From: an uncultured Rothia sp.
Lineage (GTDB): Bacteria; Actinomycetota; Actinomycetes; Actinomycetales; Micrococcaceae
Assembly: GCA_946222285.1 (NCBI GenBank)
Contig: CAMIIP010000011.1
Coordinates: 1 to 49,233 of the forward strand
Direction of reading: 5' to 3'
DNA length: 49,233 bases
In this document: one piece after another, positions 33,904-42,926 of the stretch
Numbering within the stretch: position 1 is the first letter of the stretch
Layout of the letters: every line of letters starts with the position of its first letter
The notes under the pieces: model-generated
Told to the model about the DNA's origin: nothing
Databases searched by the model: none
Seen by the model: the letters and a program-made list of their open reading frames with translations, nothing else
Made by a program: the position numbers and the translations under genes

Positions 33904-35154
33904 ATGGTAAAAATTCAAGAACTCCTCGCAGAAGCCAACCCTGCCGAAGCACGCATCATGAAGCACTTCGCTGACCGCGCGTCCGGCTTCCGTCCCTCCG
34001 CAGTACGCGACGTTTTCGAGGTCGCTATGCGCCCCGGCATCATCTCACTCGCCGGCGGCAACCCCGACCTCAACCTGCTTCCACTCGACAAGCTCGGTGA
34101 GATGGCAGCGAAAATCATCGAAGAAGAAGGTCTGGAAGTACTTCAGTACGGCTCCGGCGCAGGTCTGGATGAACTTATCGAACTCGTCTGCAAATTCATG
34201 GAATCAGAAGGCTCATCACCTGCTCCTGAGCAGGTTCAGATGACCGCAGGCTCACAGATGGGCTTGGATCTAGCCACCAAGCTCTTCATCAATCCAGGCG
34301 ACGTCATCCTCGCCGAAGGCCCCACCTACACCGGCGCACTCGGTACTTTCGAAGGCTACGAAGCAGACGTACGCCAGGTAGAAATCGACGAAGATGGCCT
34401 CGATCCCGTTGCAGTCCGCGAAGCTGTTGAAGCGATCCGCGCAGAAGGTAAAGAGGTCAAGTTCCTCTACACCATCCCCAACTTCCAGAACCCCACCGGC
34501 GTAACTCTCTCCGATGAGCGCCGCGAAGAGCTCTGCAAGGTCTGCCGCGATCTCGACGTGCTTATCGTAGAAGACAACCCCTACGGCCAGCTCTCCTTCG
34601 ACGGCAAGCGCTACCCCTCACTCCACTCCTTTGACCCCGAGAACGTGCTTTATCTGGGTAGCTTCTCCAAGGTCTCCTCACCCGGCGTTCGCGTGGGCTG
34701 GATGGTCGCACCCGAGCGTATCCGCAAGTTCCTCCAGATCGCAGGCGAAGCAGTAACCATCTGCCCCTCCGTGCTCTCCCAGCGCCTGGTTCTGGGCTTC
34801 ATGGGCGAAGGCATGTGGGAACCCCACACCCGCAAAACCGCAGCGCTCTACCAAGAACGCTGCGACGCCGTCATCGCCGCCTGCGAGAAGTACATGCCAG
34901 AAGGTACTACCTGGACGACGCCGTCCGGCGGCTTCTTCGCCTGGCTCACCCTGCCCGAGGGCGGCAAGTACGCAGATGCCGCTGAAGCACTCGCACCCGC
35001 CATCGAAAACGGTGTGGTCTTCGTACCTGGTTCCGCTTTCTTCGAGACGGTGGACGGCGTGAACCCTGGCGCGAACCAGCTCCGTATCGCGTTCTCCTCG
35101 GTTGAGCCTTCGGTTCTTGAAGAAGGCGTGAAACGTTTGGCGGAGGTTCTGTAG
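33904..35154 (+). CDS. PLP-dependent aminotransferase (LysN / 2-aminoadipate type)
   Basis: A 416-aa fold-type-I aminotransferase of the group related to MocR C-terminal domains and LysN. It shows IISLAGGNPDLNLLP, QYGSGAGLDELIELV, IPNFQNPTGVTLSDERRE, EDNPYGQLSF, and the PLP lysine K256 in YLGSFSKVSSPGVRVGW. The C-terminal LRIAFSSVE carries the carboxylate-binding arginine. It is translated from an ATG with AAGGAAAACAG, 39 bp after the ureohydrolase. It accepts broad amino donors in this family. Here it could deaminate arginine (AruH-like role) or the GABA/amino product of the ureohydrolase. It is the last gene of the operon, followed by a bidirectional hairpin terminator. Confidence 0.9.
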   Translation: MVKIQELLAEANPAEARIMKHFADRASGFRPSAVRDVFEVAMRPGIISLAGGNPDLNLLPLDKLGEMAAKIIEEEGLEVLQYGSGAGLDELIELVCKFMESEGSSPAPEQVQMTAGSQMGLDLATKLFINPGDVILAEGPTYTGALGTFEGYEADVRQVEIDEDGLDPVAVREAVEAIRAEGKEVKFLYTIPNFQNPTGVTLSDERREELCKVCRDLDVLIVEDNPYGQLSFDGKRYPSLHSFDPENVLYLGSFSKVSSPGVRVGWMVAPERIRKFLQIAGEAVTICPSVLSQRLVLGFMGEGMWEPHTRKTAALYQERCDAVIAACEKYMPEGTTWTTPSGGFFAWLTLPEGGKYADAAEALAPAIENGVVFVPGSAFFETVDGVNPGANQLRIAFSSVEPSVLEEGVKRLAEVL

Positions 35155-35183
35155 CAGACTTCCTGCTGTGTCTGGCTGTTACC

Positions 35184-35243
35184 GTCCTGACTAAACTCCG
35201 GTGTCCTGCGCTAAAACACAGGACACCGGAGTTTAGTCAGGAC
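35184..35243. terminator. Long bidirectional hairpin between convergent genes
   Basis: Perfect 25-bp arms (35184-35208, 35219-35243; core ACTAAACTCCGGTGTCCTG) enclose a 10-base loop. It lies between the plus-strand aminotransferase and the minus-strand TipAL-like gene. It has no T-run on either side, so it terminates by stem strength or acts as an RNA-end stabiliser. Confidence 0.8.
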
Positions 35244-35286
35244 GAAGGGACTAGCCTAATTATGCGGGCTTGATACAAGCCAGCGT

Positions 35287-35727
35287 TTACGTCCACTCAG
35301 GATTCTCTACATCTACCCCGTGGGCGGCAGCATTCGCCACCACCGCGTCGTGAATCCACTGCGCCAAACCGGGCTCACGCCCGTCATAATGGGCGATAAA
35401 GCGCGGGTCTGCGAGATAACTCTTAGCAATAAGAACCTGTTGCGAATACGAGCAATCAAAATAGCGATTGATGCTCTCCAAATACTGCTCCGCCAGTTCA
35501 TTCGCTGCATTAGAGCCGGGGACGACGTGCTCCCGCAGCGCCTGCGCACAGGCGGCTTCGAGGGCTTCGCCTTCTGCTGTGGCGCGTTCCCAGTCTTCGC
35601 CGGTGAGCTTCGAGGTGCGCTCTGCCGATTGCTTGTAGGCATCGGTGTGACCGTATTTTTGCTGAGTTTCTTCAGCGTATTGAGCGTGCGCGGCACGTGC
35701 TTTTTCTGCCGGTGTTGGGTTATTCAT
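35287..35727 (-). other. Internal translation start giving a TipAS-like short form
   Basis: Within the TipAL-like gene, the ATG at 35725-35727 (MNNPTPAEKARAAHA) is preceded by GGAGGT at ideal spacing, a stronger ribosome binding site than that of the full gene. It would yield a ~146-aa drug-binding domain without the DNA-binding part. In S. lividans tipA makes such a short TipAS product in excess. The ribosome site is seen directly; the product is inferred. Confidence 0.7.
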
Positions 35728-36063
35728 GGTGACCTCCATAAGGTTTTCCACAGCCTGCAAAACTGATTGCAGGCTGCGAATCTTTGCGGTGAGGAGTTTC
35801 TTCTGATGTTCAAGATGCTCGGTGGGAGCGCCATCGTCCAAAATCTGAGGTATTTTGTCCAGCGGAAAATCTAGGCTCCGATAGACCAAAATTTGCTGTA
35901 ATCGGTCAATATCCTGTGCCGAATACAGGCGGTACCCCTTGGCTGAGCGGTCGGGGGTGATGAGCCCTTTCTCTTCAAAGTGGTGTAGCGTACGAACGCT
36001 AACCCCCATGAGTTCGGAGATTTCTCCAATGAGAAGTGGCTCTTCCTGCGATCTTGATTCCAT
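35287..36063 (-). CDS. TipAL-type MerR regulator (MerR + TipAS domain)
   Basis: A 258-aa protein. The MerR winged helix spans residues ~11-80 (LIGEISELMGVSVRTLHHFE, KGYRLYSAQDIDRLQQIL) and is followed by a dimer coiled coil (~80-112). A TipAS drug-recognition domain (~118-258; AQYAEETQQKYG, YLESINRYFDCSYSQQ, YLADPRFIAHYD) completes it. In Streptomyces, TipAS traps thiopeptide antibiotics covalently and activates its own promoter. The conserved Cys of TipAS appears to be in NRYFDCSYS. The gene has a textbook MerR promoter (next entries) and an internal start for a short TipAS form. Targets other than itself are not visible; the divergent antiporter gene starts 235 bp away. Confidence 0.93.
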   Translation of the reverse strand: MESRSQEEPLLIGEISELMGVSVRTLHHFEEKGLITPDRSAKGYRLYSAQDIDRLQQILVYRSLDFPLDKIPQILDDGAPTEHLEHQKKLLTAKIRSLQSVLQAVENLMEVTMNNPTPAEKARAAHAQYAEETQQKYGHTDAYKQSAERTSKLTGEDWERATAEGEALEAACAQALREHVVPGSNAANELAEQYLESINRYFDCSYSQQVLIAKSYLADPRFIAHYDGREPGLAQWIHDAVVANAAAHGVDVENPEWT

Positions 36064-36083
36064 AACTCCTCCTTACAGCTTCG

Positions 36084-36114
36084 ACTCTAGAAACTGACCT
36101 TACGTGAGGGTCAA
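36084..36114 (-). promoter_or_regulatory. MerR-type promoter with operator in a 19-bp spacer
   Basis: On the minus strand, the -35 box TTGACC (36109-36114) and the -10 box TAGAGT (36084-36089) are separated by exactly 19 bp. The overlapping dyad TGACC...GGGTCA (36095-36113, centre TTACGTGA) fills the spacer. A long spacer with a central dyad is the hallmark of promoters activated by MerR regulators. It sits 20 bp before the TipAL-like start, so autoactivation is expected. Confidence 0.8.
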
Positions 36115-36129
36115 ATACGCACGGGAAAA

Positions 36130-36218
36130 GTACACGATTAGGTAGGAAAATACAGTTGTAGGAGTGTATTTTGGCCGTAAAAGTGTACGGCAGAGAAGGT
36201 ACACAAAATTACGTGTAC
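36130..36218. promoter_or_regulatory. Four GTACAC/GTGTAC half-sites between the TipAL-like and antiporter genes
   Basis: GTACAC occurs at 36130-36135 and 36199-36204, and its complement GTGTAC at 36183-36188 and 36213-36218. They form an alternating inverted set just upstream of the antiporter. The last three are spaced 10 and 8 bp apart. The clustering suggests a multi-site operator. No regulator can be assigned. Confidence 0.45.
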
Positions 36219-36297
36219 AAACATCCGCCTTCGCAAACCCAGCGACCTCTATACTAAAGCTCATATCTTTTTTACTTCCCCCAGAAAGTTTCAGCGT

Positions 36298-37914
36298 ATG
36301 GGTCTTGAAATCGTCATTGTTGTTGGCGTAGCAATTGTTCTTTCCTCCTTTCTCTCCGAAAGACTCAAACTTATTAACCCCGTGGTTCTCATGGTCTGTG
36401 GCGTTGCCATTGCCCTGTTTGTTCCACACATGAACCACCTTTCCCTCCCTTCCGAAATCGTTCTCGCGATTTTCCTACCGCTTTTACTGATGTGGGAGGC
36501 CATCGGCGTTCCCTTACGTGAGATTCGTAAAATGCTACGCGGCATTATTCTTGCCGCCACCGTGCTCGTAATCGCCACAGCGGTAAGCGTGGGAATCGTG
36601 GGGCACGCTATGGGACTTTCCCTGGGAACCGCGCTCATTATCGGTGCCGCCGTCGCCCCCACGGACGCCACCGCAGTCGCAGCCCTCGGCAAAGGGATCT
36701 CCAAACAGGGGCAGATTGCCCTCAAAGCAGAGTCACTTATTAACGACGGTACCGCCCTCGTGGTCTTCGCGCTCGCCCTGGAATTTGCTACCGGCGACGA
36801 AAGCCTGACCTTCGGCCACGGCGTCTGGCTCTTTGCGCTCTCCTTCGGTGGCGGCGCTCTGATCGGCTTGTTCATGGGAATTGTAGCCACCAAAATGGCA
36901 CGCTACCTCTCCCAGAGCAACGCCATGCAGACTAACCTGGTTTCCCTACTGGTTACTTTTATTAGCTTCTTCCTCGCCGAGCATATCGGTGCTTCGGGAG
37001 TGGTTGCTGTGGTGGTCTGCGGACTCTTTACCGTTCAATCCCTCACCCGCTACATCGCAACTAACACCCGCGCCGTCTTTTACCCGGTGTGGAGCTTCTC
37101 GACCTTCATCATCAACGCCACCCTCTTTGTCTTCGTAGGTGTGCAGCTTCCCGGAATTATCGAGCACCTGGAGAGCGCCACCCTTGCCCGAGCCGCCCTC
37201 ATTGCCGTGGTGGTTTATCTGACCATGATGGCGGTGCGTCTGGGCTTTAGCGAACTGATGATTCGTGTGATTCGCTTGCTGGATCGTCGTCCTTCGCAGT
37301 TGCAACTCCGCACAACCTTTCGTGCTCGAATAGTCAACGCCGTGGCGGGTTTCCGTGGTGCTATCTCCTTGGCGGTCGCACTATCGGTTCCGCTCATGCT
37401 GGGGGAGGAGCACTTCCCCGAACGCGACCTGATTCTTTTCATTACCTCCGGCGTAGTGCTTATTTCGCTCATTATCCAGGGCACCCTCCTGTCGGTGGTA
37501 GTGCGCTGGGCAAACGCTAACGTGGATACCAGCGCTGAAAGCGAGCAGGAAGTACGCGAGGTGCGGGCTGCTTTGAATAAGGGATTACAGCTTGTTAAGG
37601 AGCGTATGCCTCAGCTTGCTAAAGAGCAGGGAGTATCGGCTGCGGTACTCGCCAAAATCATGGACGAATACACCGTCTACCAGGCGCTCTGGGCCGAGGG
37701 TCAGCTAGAGATGGTGGAGGACGACGACGCCGAGCAAGCAGTTGAGCTCTGGCGGCAGGAGAATCGGCTCAGGCTGGAGACCGTTCGTAATTTCCGCGAG
37801 GAGATTATTTCCATGCGTGATGCCGGAGAAATCAACGACCAGGGCATGCAGGGCATCTTGAACTGGCTGGACATCATGGAACTGCGCGTGACCGGACCGG
37901 TGGAGATGGAGTAG
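36298..37914 (+). CDS. NhaP-type (CPA1) sodium or potassium/proton antiporter
   Basis: A 538-aa membrane antiporter with about 12-13 helices and a soluble C-terminal region (~residues 410-538). The CPA1 signatures are VAPTDATAVAALGKG (D123) and AESLINDGTALVVF (N149-D150, the ion-binding ND pair). FRGAISLAVALSVPL comes later. The C-terminal part is helical and acidic, and probably regulatory. It exchanges cytoplasmic Na+ or K+ for H+ in pH and salt homeostasis. The start is ATG with only AAAG as a possible ribosome site. Upstream lies an array of GTACAC half-sites. No partner gene follows; the SDR gene is convergent. Confidence 0.93.
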   Translation: MGLEIVIVVGVAIVLSSFLSERLKLINPVVLMVCGVAIALFVPHMNHLSLPSEIVLAIFLPLLLMWEAIGVPLREIRKMLRGIILAATVLVIATAVSVGIVGHAMGLSLGTALIIGAAVAPTDATAVAALGKGISKQGQIALKAESLINDGTALVVFALALEFATGDESLTFGHGVWLFALSFGGGALIGLFMGIVATKMARYLSQSNAMQTNLVSLLVTFISFFLAEHIGASGVVAVVVCGLFTVQSLTRYIATNTRAVFYPVWSFSTFIINATLFVFVGVQLPGIIEHLESATLARAALIAVVVYLTMMAVRLGFSELMIRVIRLLDRRPSQLQLRTTFRARIVNAVAGFRGAISLAVALSVPLMLGEEHFPERDLILFITSGVVLISLIIQGTLLSVVVRWANANVDTSAESEQEVREVRAALNKGLQLVKERMPQLAKEQGVSAAVLAKIMDEYTVYQALWAEGQLEMVEDDDAEQAVELWRQENRLRLETVRNFREEIISMRDAGEINDQGMQGILNWLDIMELRVTGPVEME

Positions 37915-37962
37915 GTGAGGGTCGGCGTCCAACCACCGGAGTGTCCCTTATGAGTAAGTACC

Positions 37963-38799
37963 CTACTTCTTGGGTCGTTTGATACCCATGGCTAAAGAAA
38001 TGAGCTTATCGAAAGCACGGTCGGAGAGCACTGCACGGGCAGCTATTAGAGGACGTGCGCCAAAACCCACAGCGTAGCGGGTCTTTGGCTTTTCTGCAGT
38101 GAGTGCCTTGGCGATGGCATCAGAGATAACGGTAGGCTTTGATCCTCGGTTAGCGCCACCGCCGCGAAGGCTCTTAGCTACCGACTGAGCCTGCTCGCGG
38201 TAGGCCCCAGCACCTGAAATTTTCTCCACGTTATCTGCGGCAATACCGCCCCACTCGGTAGCGATTCCGCCGGGTTCAATAACGACTACGTCAATGCCGA
38301 AAGGCTCTACCTCCATGCGGAGGGAATCACTGAGGGCTTCTAAAGCGAATTTTGTGCCGTGGTACCAGCCACCCAAGGGAGTGTATATTTTGCCGCCCAT
38401 GGAAGAAATATTGACGATCGTTCCAGAAGCCTGCTCACGCATGTAGGGCAGTACCTTCTGCGTCAGGCTCATAGCGCCAAAAATGTTGACTTCAAACTGT
38501 CGGCGCGCCTCATCCATCGGAGTATCTTCAACCGAACCGTAGGATCCATAACCGGCGTTATTGACCAAAACATCAATACGCCCGGTTTCAGCAATAATCT
38601 GCTCTATACCGGCAGTCATGGATGATTCGTCGGTCACGTCCATAGCGATAGTTCGCACACCGGATTTCTCCAAAGCTACCATGCGATCTACCCGGCGGGC
38701 GGCGCCGTAAACCGTATAGCCTAGCTCCTGTAGTTTCCGGGCAGTAACCTCGCCGATTCCAGACGAAGCACCGGTGACTAGAACAACTTTTGCAGACAT
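37963..38799 (-). CDS. Short-chain dehydrogenase/reductase (classical SDR)
   Basis: A 278-aa Rossmann-fold oxidoreductase. It has TGASSGIG at residues 9-16 for NAD(P) binding, DVT (54-56), NNAG (80-83), the catalytic serine in VNISSMGG (~132-133), and Y146-K150 in YHGTK. AARRVDRM after strand 2 suggests NADP preference. The C-terminal extension (~190-278) is like that of DltE/YusZ-type SDRs, which include retinol- or sterol-like dehydrogenase homologues. GGGG precedes the ATG. It is divergent from the GDPD gene. The substrate is unknown. Confidence 0.93.
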   Translation of the reverse strand: MSAKVVLVTGASSGIGEVTARKLQELGYTVYGAARRVDRMVALEKSGVRTIAMDVTDESSMTAGIEQIIAETGRIDVLVNNAGYGSYGSVEDTPMDEARRQFEVNIFGAMSLTQKVLPYMREQASGTIVNISSMGGKIYTPLGGWYHGTKFALEALSDSLRMEVEPFGIDVVVIEPGGIATEWGGIAADNVEKISGAGAYREQAQSVAKSLRGGGANRGSKPTVISDAIAKALTAEKPKTRYAVGFGARPLIAARAVLSDRAFDKLISLAMGIKRPKK

Positions 38800-39006
38800 G
38801 AAACTTTCCCCTTCAGCAGTTGATAATGAAAGTTATTCTGCCACGAAGAAGCCCCTAAAAGTTCCGCAGGAAGCCCAATTTGCCTGCGAGTATCCCGTGA
38901 GAGTTCAAAATTCATTCGCCATTCACGGTAACTTCTGCTCTATCTCTCGGCGAGGGCTCTCTTGGTGTCTACTCTGGTAGAAAGACATTTTTCAAAGGAG
39001 CCTTCC

Positions 39007-39753
39007 ATGCCCCGCATCTTTGCCCATCGCGGACTCTCCTCCGTAGCCCCCGAAAACACCCTGGTTGCCATTGGCGCTTGCGCGGAAAACGGGGTGAAGT
39101 GGTTCGAGACTGACGTGGATATTATCGGTGATGGCACGCCCGTCGTCATTCACGATTCCCTGCTTGACCGCACTACCAACCGCACAGGTTCCATCTACGA
39201 ACTCACCGCCGCTGACCTCAAAGACATTGACGCTGGTTCCTGGTTTGGCAGCGAATATCGGGGGCAGGCGTTACCCACGCTGGCACAGCTTATCACGCTG
39301 ATGAACAAGAAAGAGCTCAACGGCAATATTGAACTCAAACCCACCGAACAGGGGGCGCAAAAAGCCCTGCAGCTCATTGACACCGTCATCGCCGAGCTGG
39401 AAAATCTGGACGACGCGCGGGAAGTCATCATCAGCTCCTTCGACCACCTCATGCTGGCGGAGTTTAAGCGGCGTGCACCCCAATACAGTGTGGCGGCGCT
39501 GATGACCGCTGAGATGCTGACCTCCAACTGGCGCACCACCATGGGACTGATTGACGCAGATATTATTCACCCCGAAGCTACCGCGCTGACTCCGGCGCTC
39601 GTCGATCAGATGTTAGCCGCCGGTTATGAAATCAACACCTGGACGGTGAACTCTCGCGCCCGTGCTAACGAACTGTTCAATTGGGGTGTTCACGGGGCAG
39701 TCACCGACTTCGCGCACGAATTTGTGGACTTGGAGAAGACTGAGAGGGGCTAG
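39007..39753 (+). CDS. Glycerophosphodiester phosphodiesterase (GDPD)
   Basis: A 248-aa TIM-barrel enzyme that splits glycerophosphodiesters into glycerol-3-phosphate and an alcohol. The active-site residues are H7-R8 (FAHRGL), E16-N17 (APENTL), E34 and D36 (FETDVD), and H49-D50 (VIHDSLLDRTTNRTG), with E in IELKP. It lacks a signal peptide, so it is cytoplasmic and probably recycles phospholipid head groups. The start is the ATG at 39007 with AAAGGAG upstream. The frame open to 38962 lacks a ribosome binding site. It is followed by a bidirectional hairpin. Confidence 0.94.
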   Translation: MPRIFAHRGLSSVAPENTLVAIGACAENGVKWFETDVDIIGDGTPVVIHDSLLDRTTNRTGSIYELTAADLKDIDAGSWFGSEYRGQALPTLAQLITLMNKKELNGNIELKPTEQGAQKALQLIDTVIAELENLDDAREVIISSFDHLMLAEFKRRAPQYSVAALMTAEMLTSNWRTTMGLIDADIIHPEATALTPALVDQMLAAGYEINTWTVNSRARANELFNWGVHGAVTDFAHEFVDLEKTERG

Positions 39754-39766
39754 GTTCTATGTAGCC

Positions 39767-39823
39767 GACCGTCTAAGCTCGTTTTGACCAGCTCTACGGT
39801 GGTCAAAACGAGCTCAGACGGTC
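39767..39823. terminator. Long bidirectional hairpin between convergent genes
   Basis: The 24-bp arms (39767-39790 and 39800-39823; core AGCTCGTTTTGACCA) have one mismatch and a nine-base loop. The stop of the small minus-strand ORF lies within it. The arm is related to the hairpin at 2839-2895. Confidence 0.8.
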
Positions 39824-39987
39824 AGCAACACCCCAAAGGCGAGTACCTGCCAGTGGGCAAGTAGAGCCGTTCCCACTCGAAGTATGGGTTTTTTACGGGA
39901 AGTTTTGGTCTTCTCGGATGACTTCGAGATGGGGGTTGCCTGCTGAGCGGTCTCGCTAGGTTCAGGCATGGAATGTTTTTGTGTCAT
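39814..39987 (-). CDS. Small single-helix membrane protein (57 aa)
   Basis: A 57-codon frame starts at the ATG at 39985-39987, 25 bp downstream of the nitrite-reductase-like gene. Residues 1-36 are polar and Lys/Ser-rich (SKSSEKTKTSRKKP). Residues ~37-57 form one hydrophobic helix (RVGTALLAHWQVLAFGVLLTV, with the last few at the C-terminus). The positive-inside pattern predicts a cytoplasmic N-terminus. The stop lies inside the terminator hairpin. The ribosome site is weak: AGGAGG is present but ~20 bp upstream. It may be an accessory subunit of the membrane oxidase; no family recognised. Confidence 0.5.
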   Translation of the reverse strand: MTQKHSMPEPSETAQQATPISKSSEKTKTSRKKPILRVGTALLAHWQVLAFGVLLTV

Positions 39988-40012
39988 TGCCTATTAGACT
40001 AATGCACGCCTC

Positions 40013-42833
40013 CTAGCTCACTTCAATGAGTCCGCGAGCGCCACGTTCCATCTGAGCAAAGTCATGATTCACAAAGGTGTAGGTGCCTGGTTCTAGGAAC
40101 TCCATTTCCACAAAGCCACCTTGGGCAGGGGCGAGGTCTAAAGATTGGGCGTGTCCGCCTTTCACCCCAAAAGCGTCCTGGGAGTTACGCAGAAGATAAG
40201 CGCCTTCTTTGTAGACTGTGTGGAATTGGCTGCCGACTACATGGAAACTGCATCCCAGGGAAGGACCTGCGGTAAGAACCCATATGCGTACTTTCTCACC
40301 CACTGAAGCTTGTAGCGGGTGCGCAACGTACTGCGTAGCGTGACCATTCCACATGGTTAGGGTGGGGGTGCCGTCCGATACGGCATCGGGCGCGACGTCC
40401 ACAATTTTGTTTCCTGAGGTTGTTGTTCTACCGGTATCAGCGAGGTAGGTTTCGTTCTGAACTAGTACGAGTTCGCGATCCACCGTATCGAGAGAGACCG
40501 GGTCAATGATGACCGCCCCAAACATGCCCGCGGCGATGTGCGTGCTCATGGGCATGGTGGAGCAGTGGTAGAGCCAGATACCTGAGCCGGTGGCTTCAAA
40601 GCGGTAGACCAGTTCTTCACCGGGGGGCGATGGTGCGCATATTTTTATTGGGGGATACCATGCCCGCATGAAAATCCACAGAATGCCCCATGCTTCCGTC
40701 GTTTTTGAGGGTGATTTCAAAAATATCTCCGAGGGCACCGTGTAGAACCGGGCCCATGTATCGACCTGCGAAAGTCCAGGCGTTGATGCTGATGCCCGGC
40801 GCGATTTCCTGCTCGCTCTCTGAAACATCGAAGGTTACTCGATGTACTCTTGCGCCGTCCTTATTTTTATCGCCATCGATGGGGGAGAGTACCGCACTGG
40901 ACACTTCAAAATCTGATCCGATAGGTGCGCTGAGGTCAATCTCGGCTGACTTCATCACCGCCGCTTGTTCTCTAGCGCCGTGGTTCATGCCGTCATGCTC
41001 GTTAGCTTCGGTCGATGTAGAAGAAGTGCCCGAAGCTACTACCGAAAAGGTCATGCCCATAGCCCTGTGCCCCAGAATGGTGCACCAGCCTTCAACATTT
41101 TCTGTGATGGTTCCTGCGGTAAGTGTGGCTGTTTCGCCGGGGCTGATGCGCCCGCTTTCAACTCCGCCATGAACGTTGAGAAATAGATCGTGAACGTTGG
41201 TGGAATCGCTATTGTGCACTTCAAGTAGCAGTGTATTTCCCGCGGGTACCTCCACCTTATCTGGCACAAAGCGCATGTCGGAGGTTGCTTCTACACGCAG
41301 ACGGGTTATTTCACCGTTACTTGCGGGAGTTTGCCCTCGACCCCAGCGAAGAAGACCGGAGGACGACGGCGCAATTGCTATACCGGCAGCCACGGCGGCG
41401 AGTGCCGCCCCGCTGCCAATTAGTAATTCACGCCGGGCGTGAGGTAGTGCAGACTGTTCTTGATGTGGTGATTGAACAGCCTCAGAGACTTTGGCGGAGG
41501 AAGCTTCGAGGGAAGGTTTCTCGCCGCGACGGGCCGCCATCATCTTCTTTCGTGCTGCAACCGACTTTTTGACTCCTCGGATCATGAGCGGAAGAAAGGA
41601 GGCTAGGGTTAGAGCGCCTAGGACGGAAACGGCGGCTCGAACAACGGAACCGGTGAGTTCTACGGGGAGAACAAAGAAAATCAGGCAGATATTAATAATA
41701 GCTACTCACCCGAAGGAGAAACGGTTAAATTCTTTGCTGGAGGCTCGAACAGCGGCTGAACCACCTCCCATGCGCATAGGAAGTAGATAGCTCATAGCGC
41801 CGAGCAGAATTTGCAGGAGGAAACCCGCAACGAAGACCGGGGTGACGGTGCGTAAGTGAAGTTCAGAAAAATCGGTGGTGAAGACCAAAACCGCCGTCCA
41901 GAGAACGCCCACCACGAGCCAGGAAAATCCTGCCGCTACCGAGAGCGTCGGGTAATCAGAGGGCTTTTTGGTGTGGCAGGTTTTTACCATCAGGTAGCCG
42001 ATGATTAGCAGGGCTGAGGCATAAATCAGTAGCCCTGCCCCTGCCAACTGGCGCAAACCAAGAAGCGCCGCGAGCATCGTTGTCGAAATGCCAGGCACCA
42101 TACCCCACAGCCCTATCCGTGACAATTTCACCGCAGAGGGTAGCATCTTGGTGCGGAGTAGCGTGGGCCAGAACGTAAGCAGAGTGCCCACTACCGTGAT
42201 GCCCACAAAGCCAAGAACATTGACCGTCTCGTGGGCTAAAAGCAAGCGGTAGTGAAGGGACGTTTCTAAAGAATCCAGGGCAAGTAGCGCACCGAAAGTT
42301 GCACCAATCGGTAGGAGCCCGCAGGCAACGATATAAAAGCGAACCGTTACGTCAAACCGGGCAGGAAGCGCTCTTTTCAGTTGGAGTAACAGGTTGAGTC
42401 CGTGCCAGGCGACCATGAACCCGACACCGATAGCACCCACTAGAATCAGCGGATATAGCGCCAGAACCACACCGAGCATTAGCGCAATAATGGAGATATT
42501 CAGTCCGTAAATGCGCCCTACCCGAATACCGCGAGCTTCATCGGGAATCTTGACTTTGAGAAGTGCCTCGGTGAAATGCTGGCTCCAGATCAGGATGGAA
42601 TTGGTGATAAGTCCCAGCGCCACCGTATGCACCATGAGCCAGAGAGATTCAGGAACCCAGCGGTGAACAAAGATAATCACGAGCAGAAGGAACATCCACA
42701 CGGTAATAGGTTTTGAAGCTTTGCGATGCCAGGAGGCTCGCCCCGAAGCTTTACGCGCAATTTCTTTCGGAGACGCGGGGGAGGGGCTACTGCTGGGAGG
42801 TAAGTTAGTCAAAGCACGCTCTGCAATCAACAC
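40013..42833 (-). pseudogene. Membrane-fused copper nitrite reductase-like multicopper oxidase, disrupted twice
   Basis: One long gene in three pieces. Residues 1-375 form ~10 membrane helices (MVHTVALGLITNSILIWSQH, LLLAHETVNVLGFVGITVVG). An in-frame TGA (41706-41708) interrupts them after NRFSFG, and the frame continues VAIINICLIFFVLPVELTG. Next comes a cupredoxin domain with blue-copper residues (NVHDLFLNVHGG, GWCTILGHRAMGM), then the two NirK-like domains. These include GHSVDFHAGM, WLYHCSTMPMSTHIAAGM and GCSFHVVGSQFH, which hold type-1 and type-2 copper ligands. A G6 run (40622-40627) shifts the frame after MRTIAP. Removing one base gives GEELVYRFEATGSG. Intact relatives reduce nitrite to NO outside the membrane. 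Both lesions must be real, or both errors, to judge activity. Confidence 0.82.
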
Positions 42834-42926
42834 TCATAAAATTGGTATGGATAATGCAAGTATAAACTCTTGTGCAAGACTAACCATAAAATATCTCCCA
42901 CACATCGCTGGGCTAAAGTAAACTTC

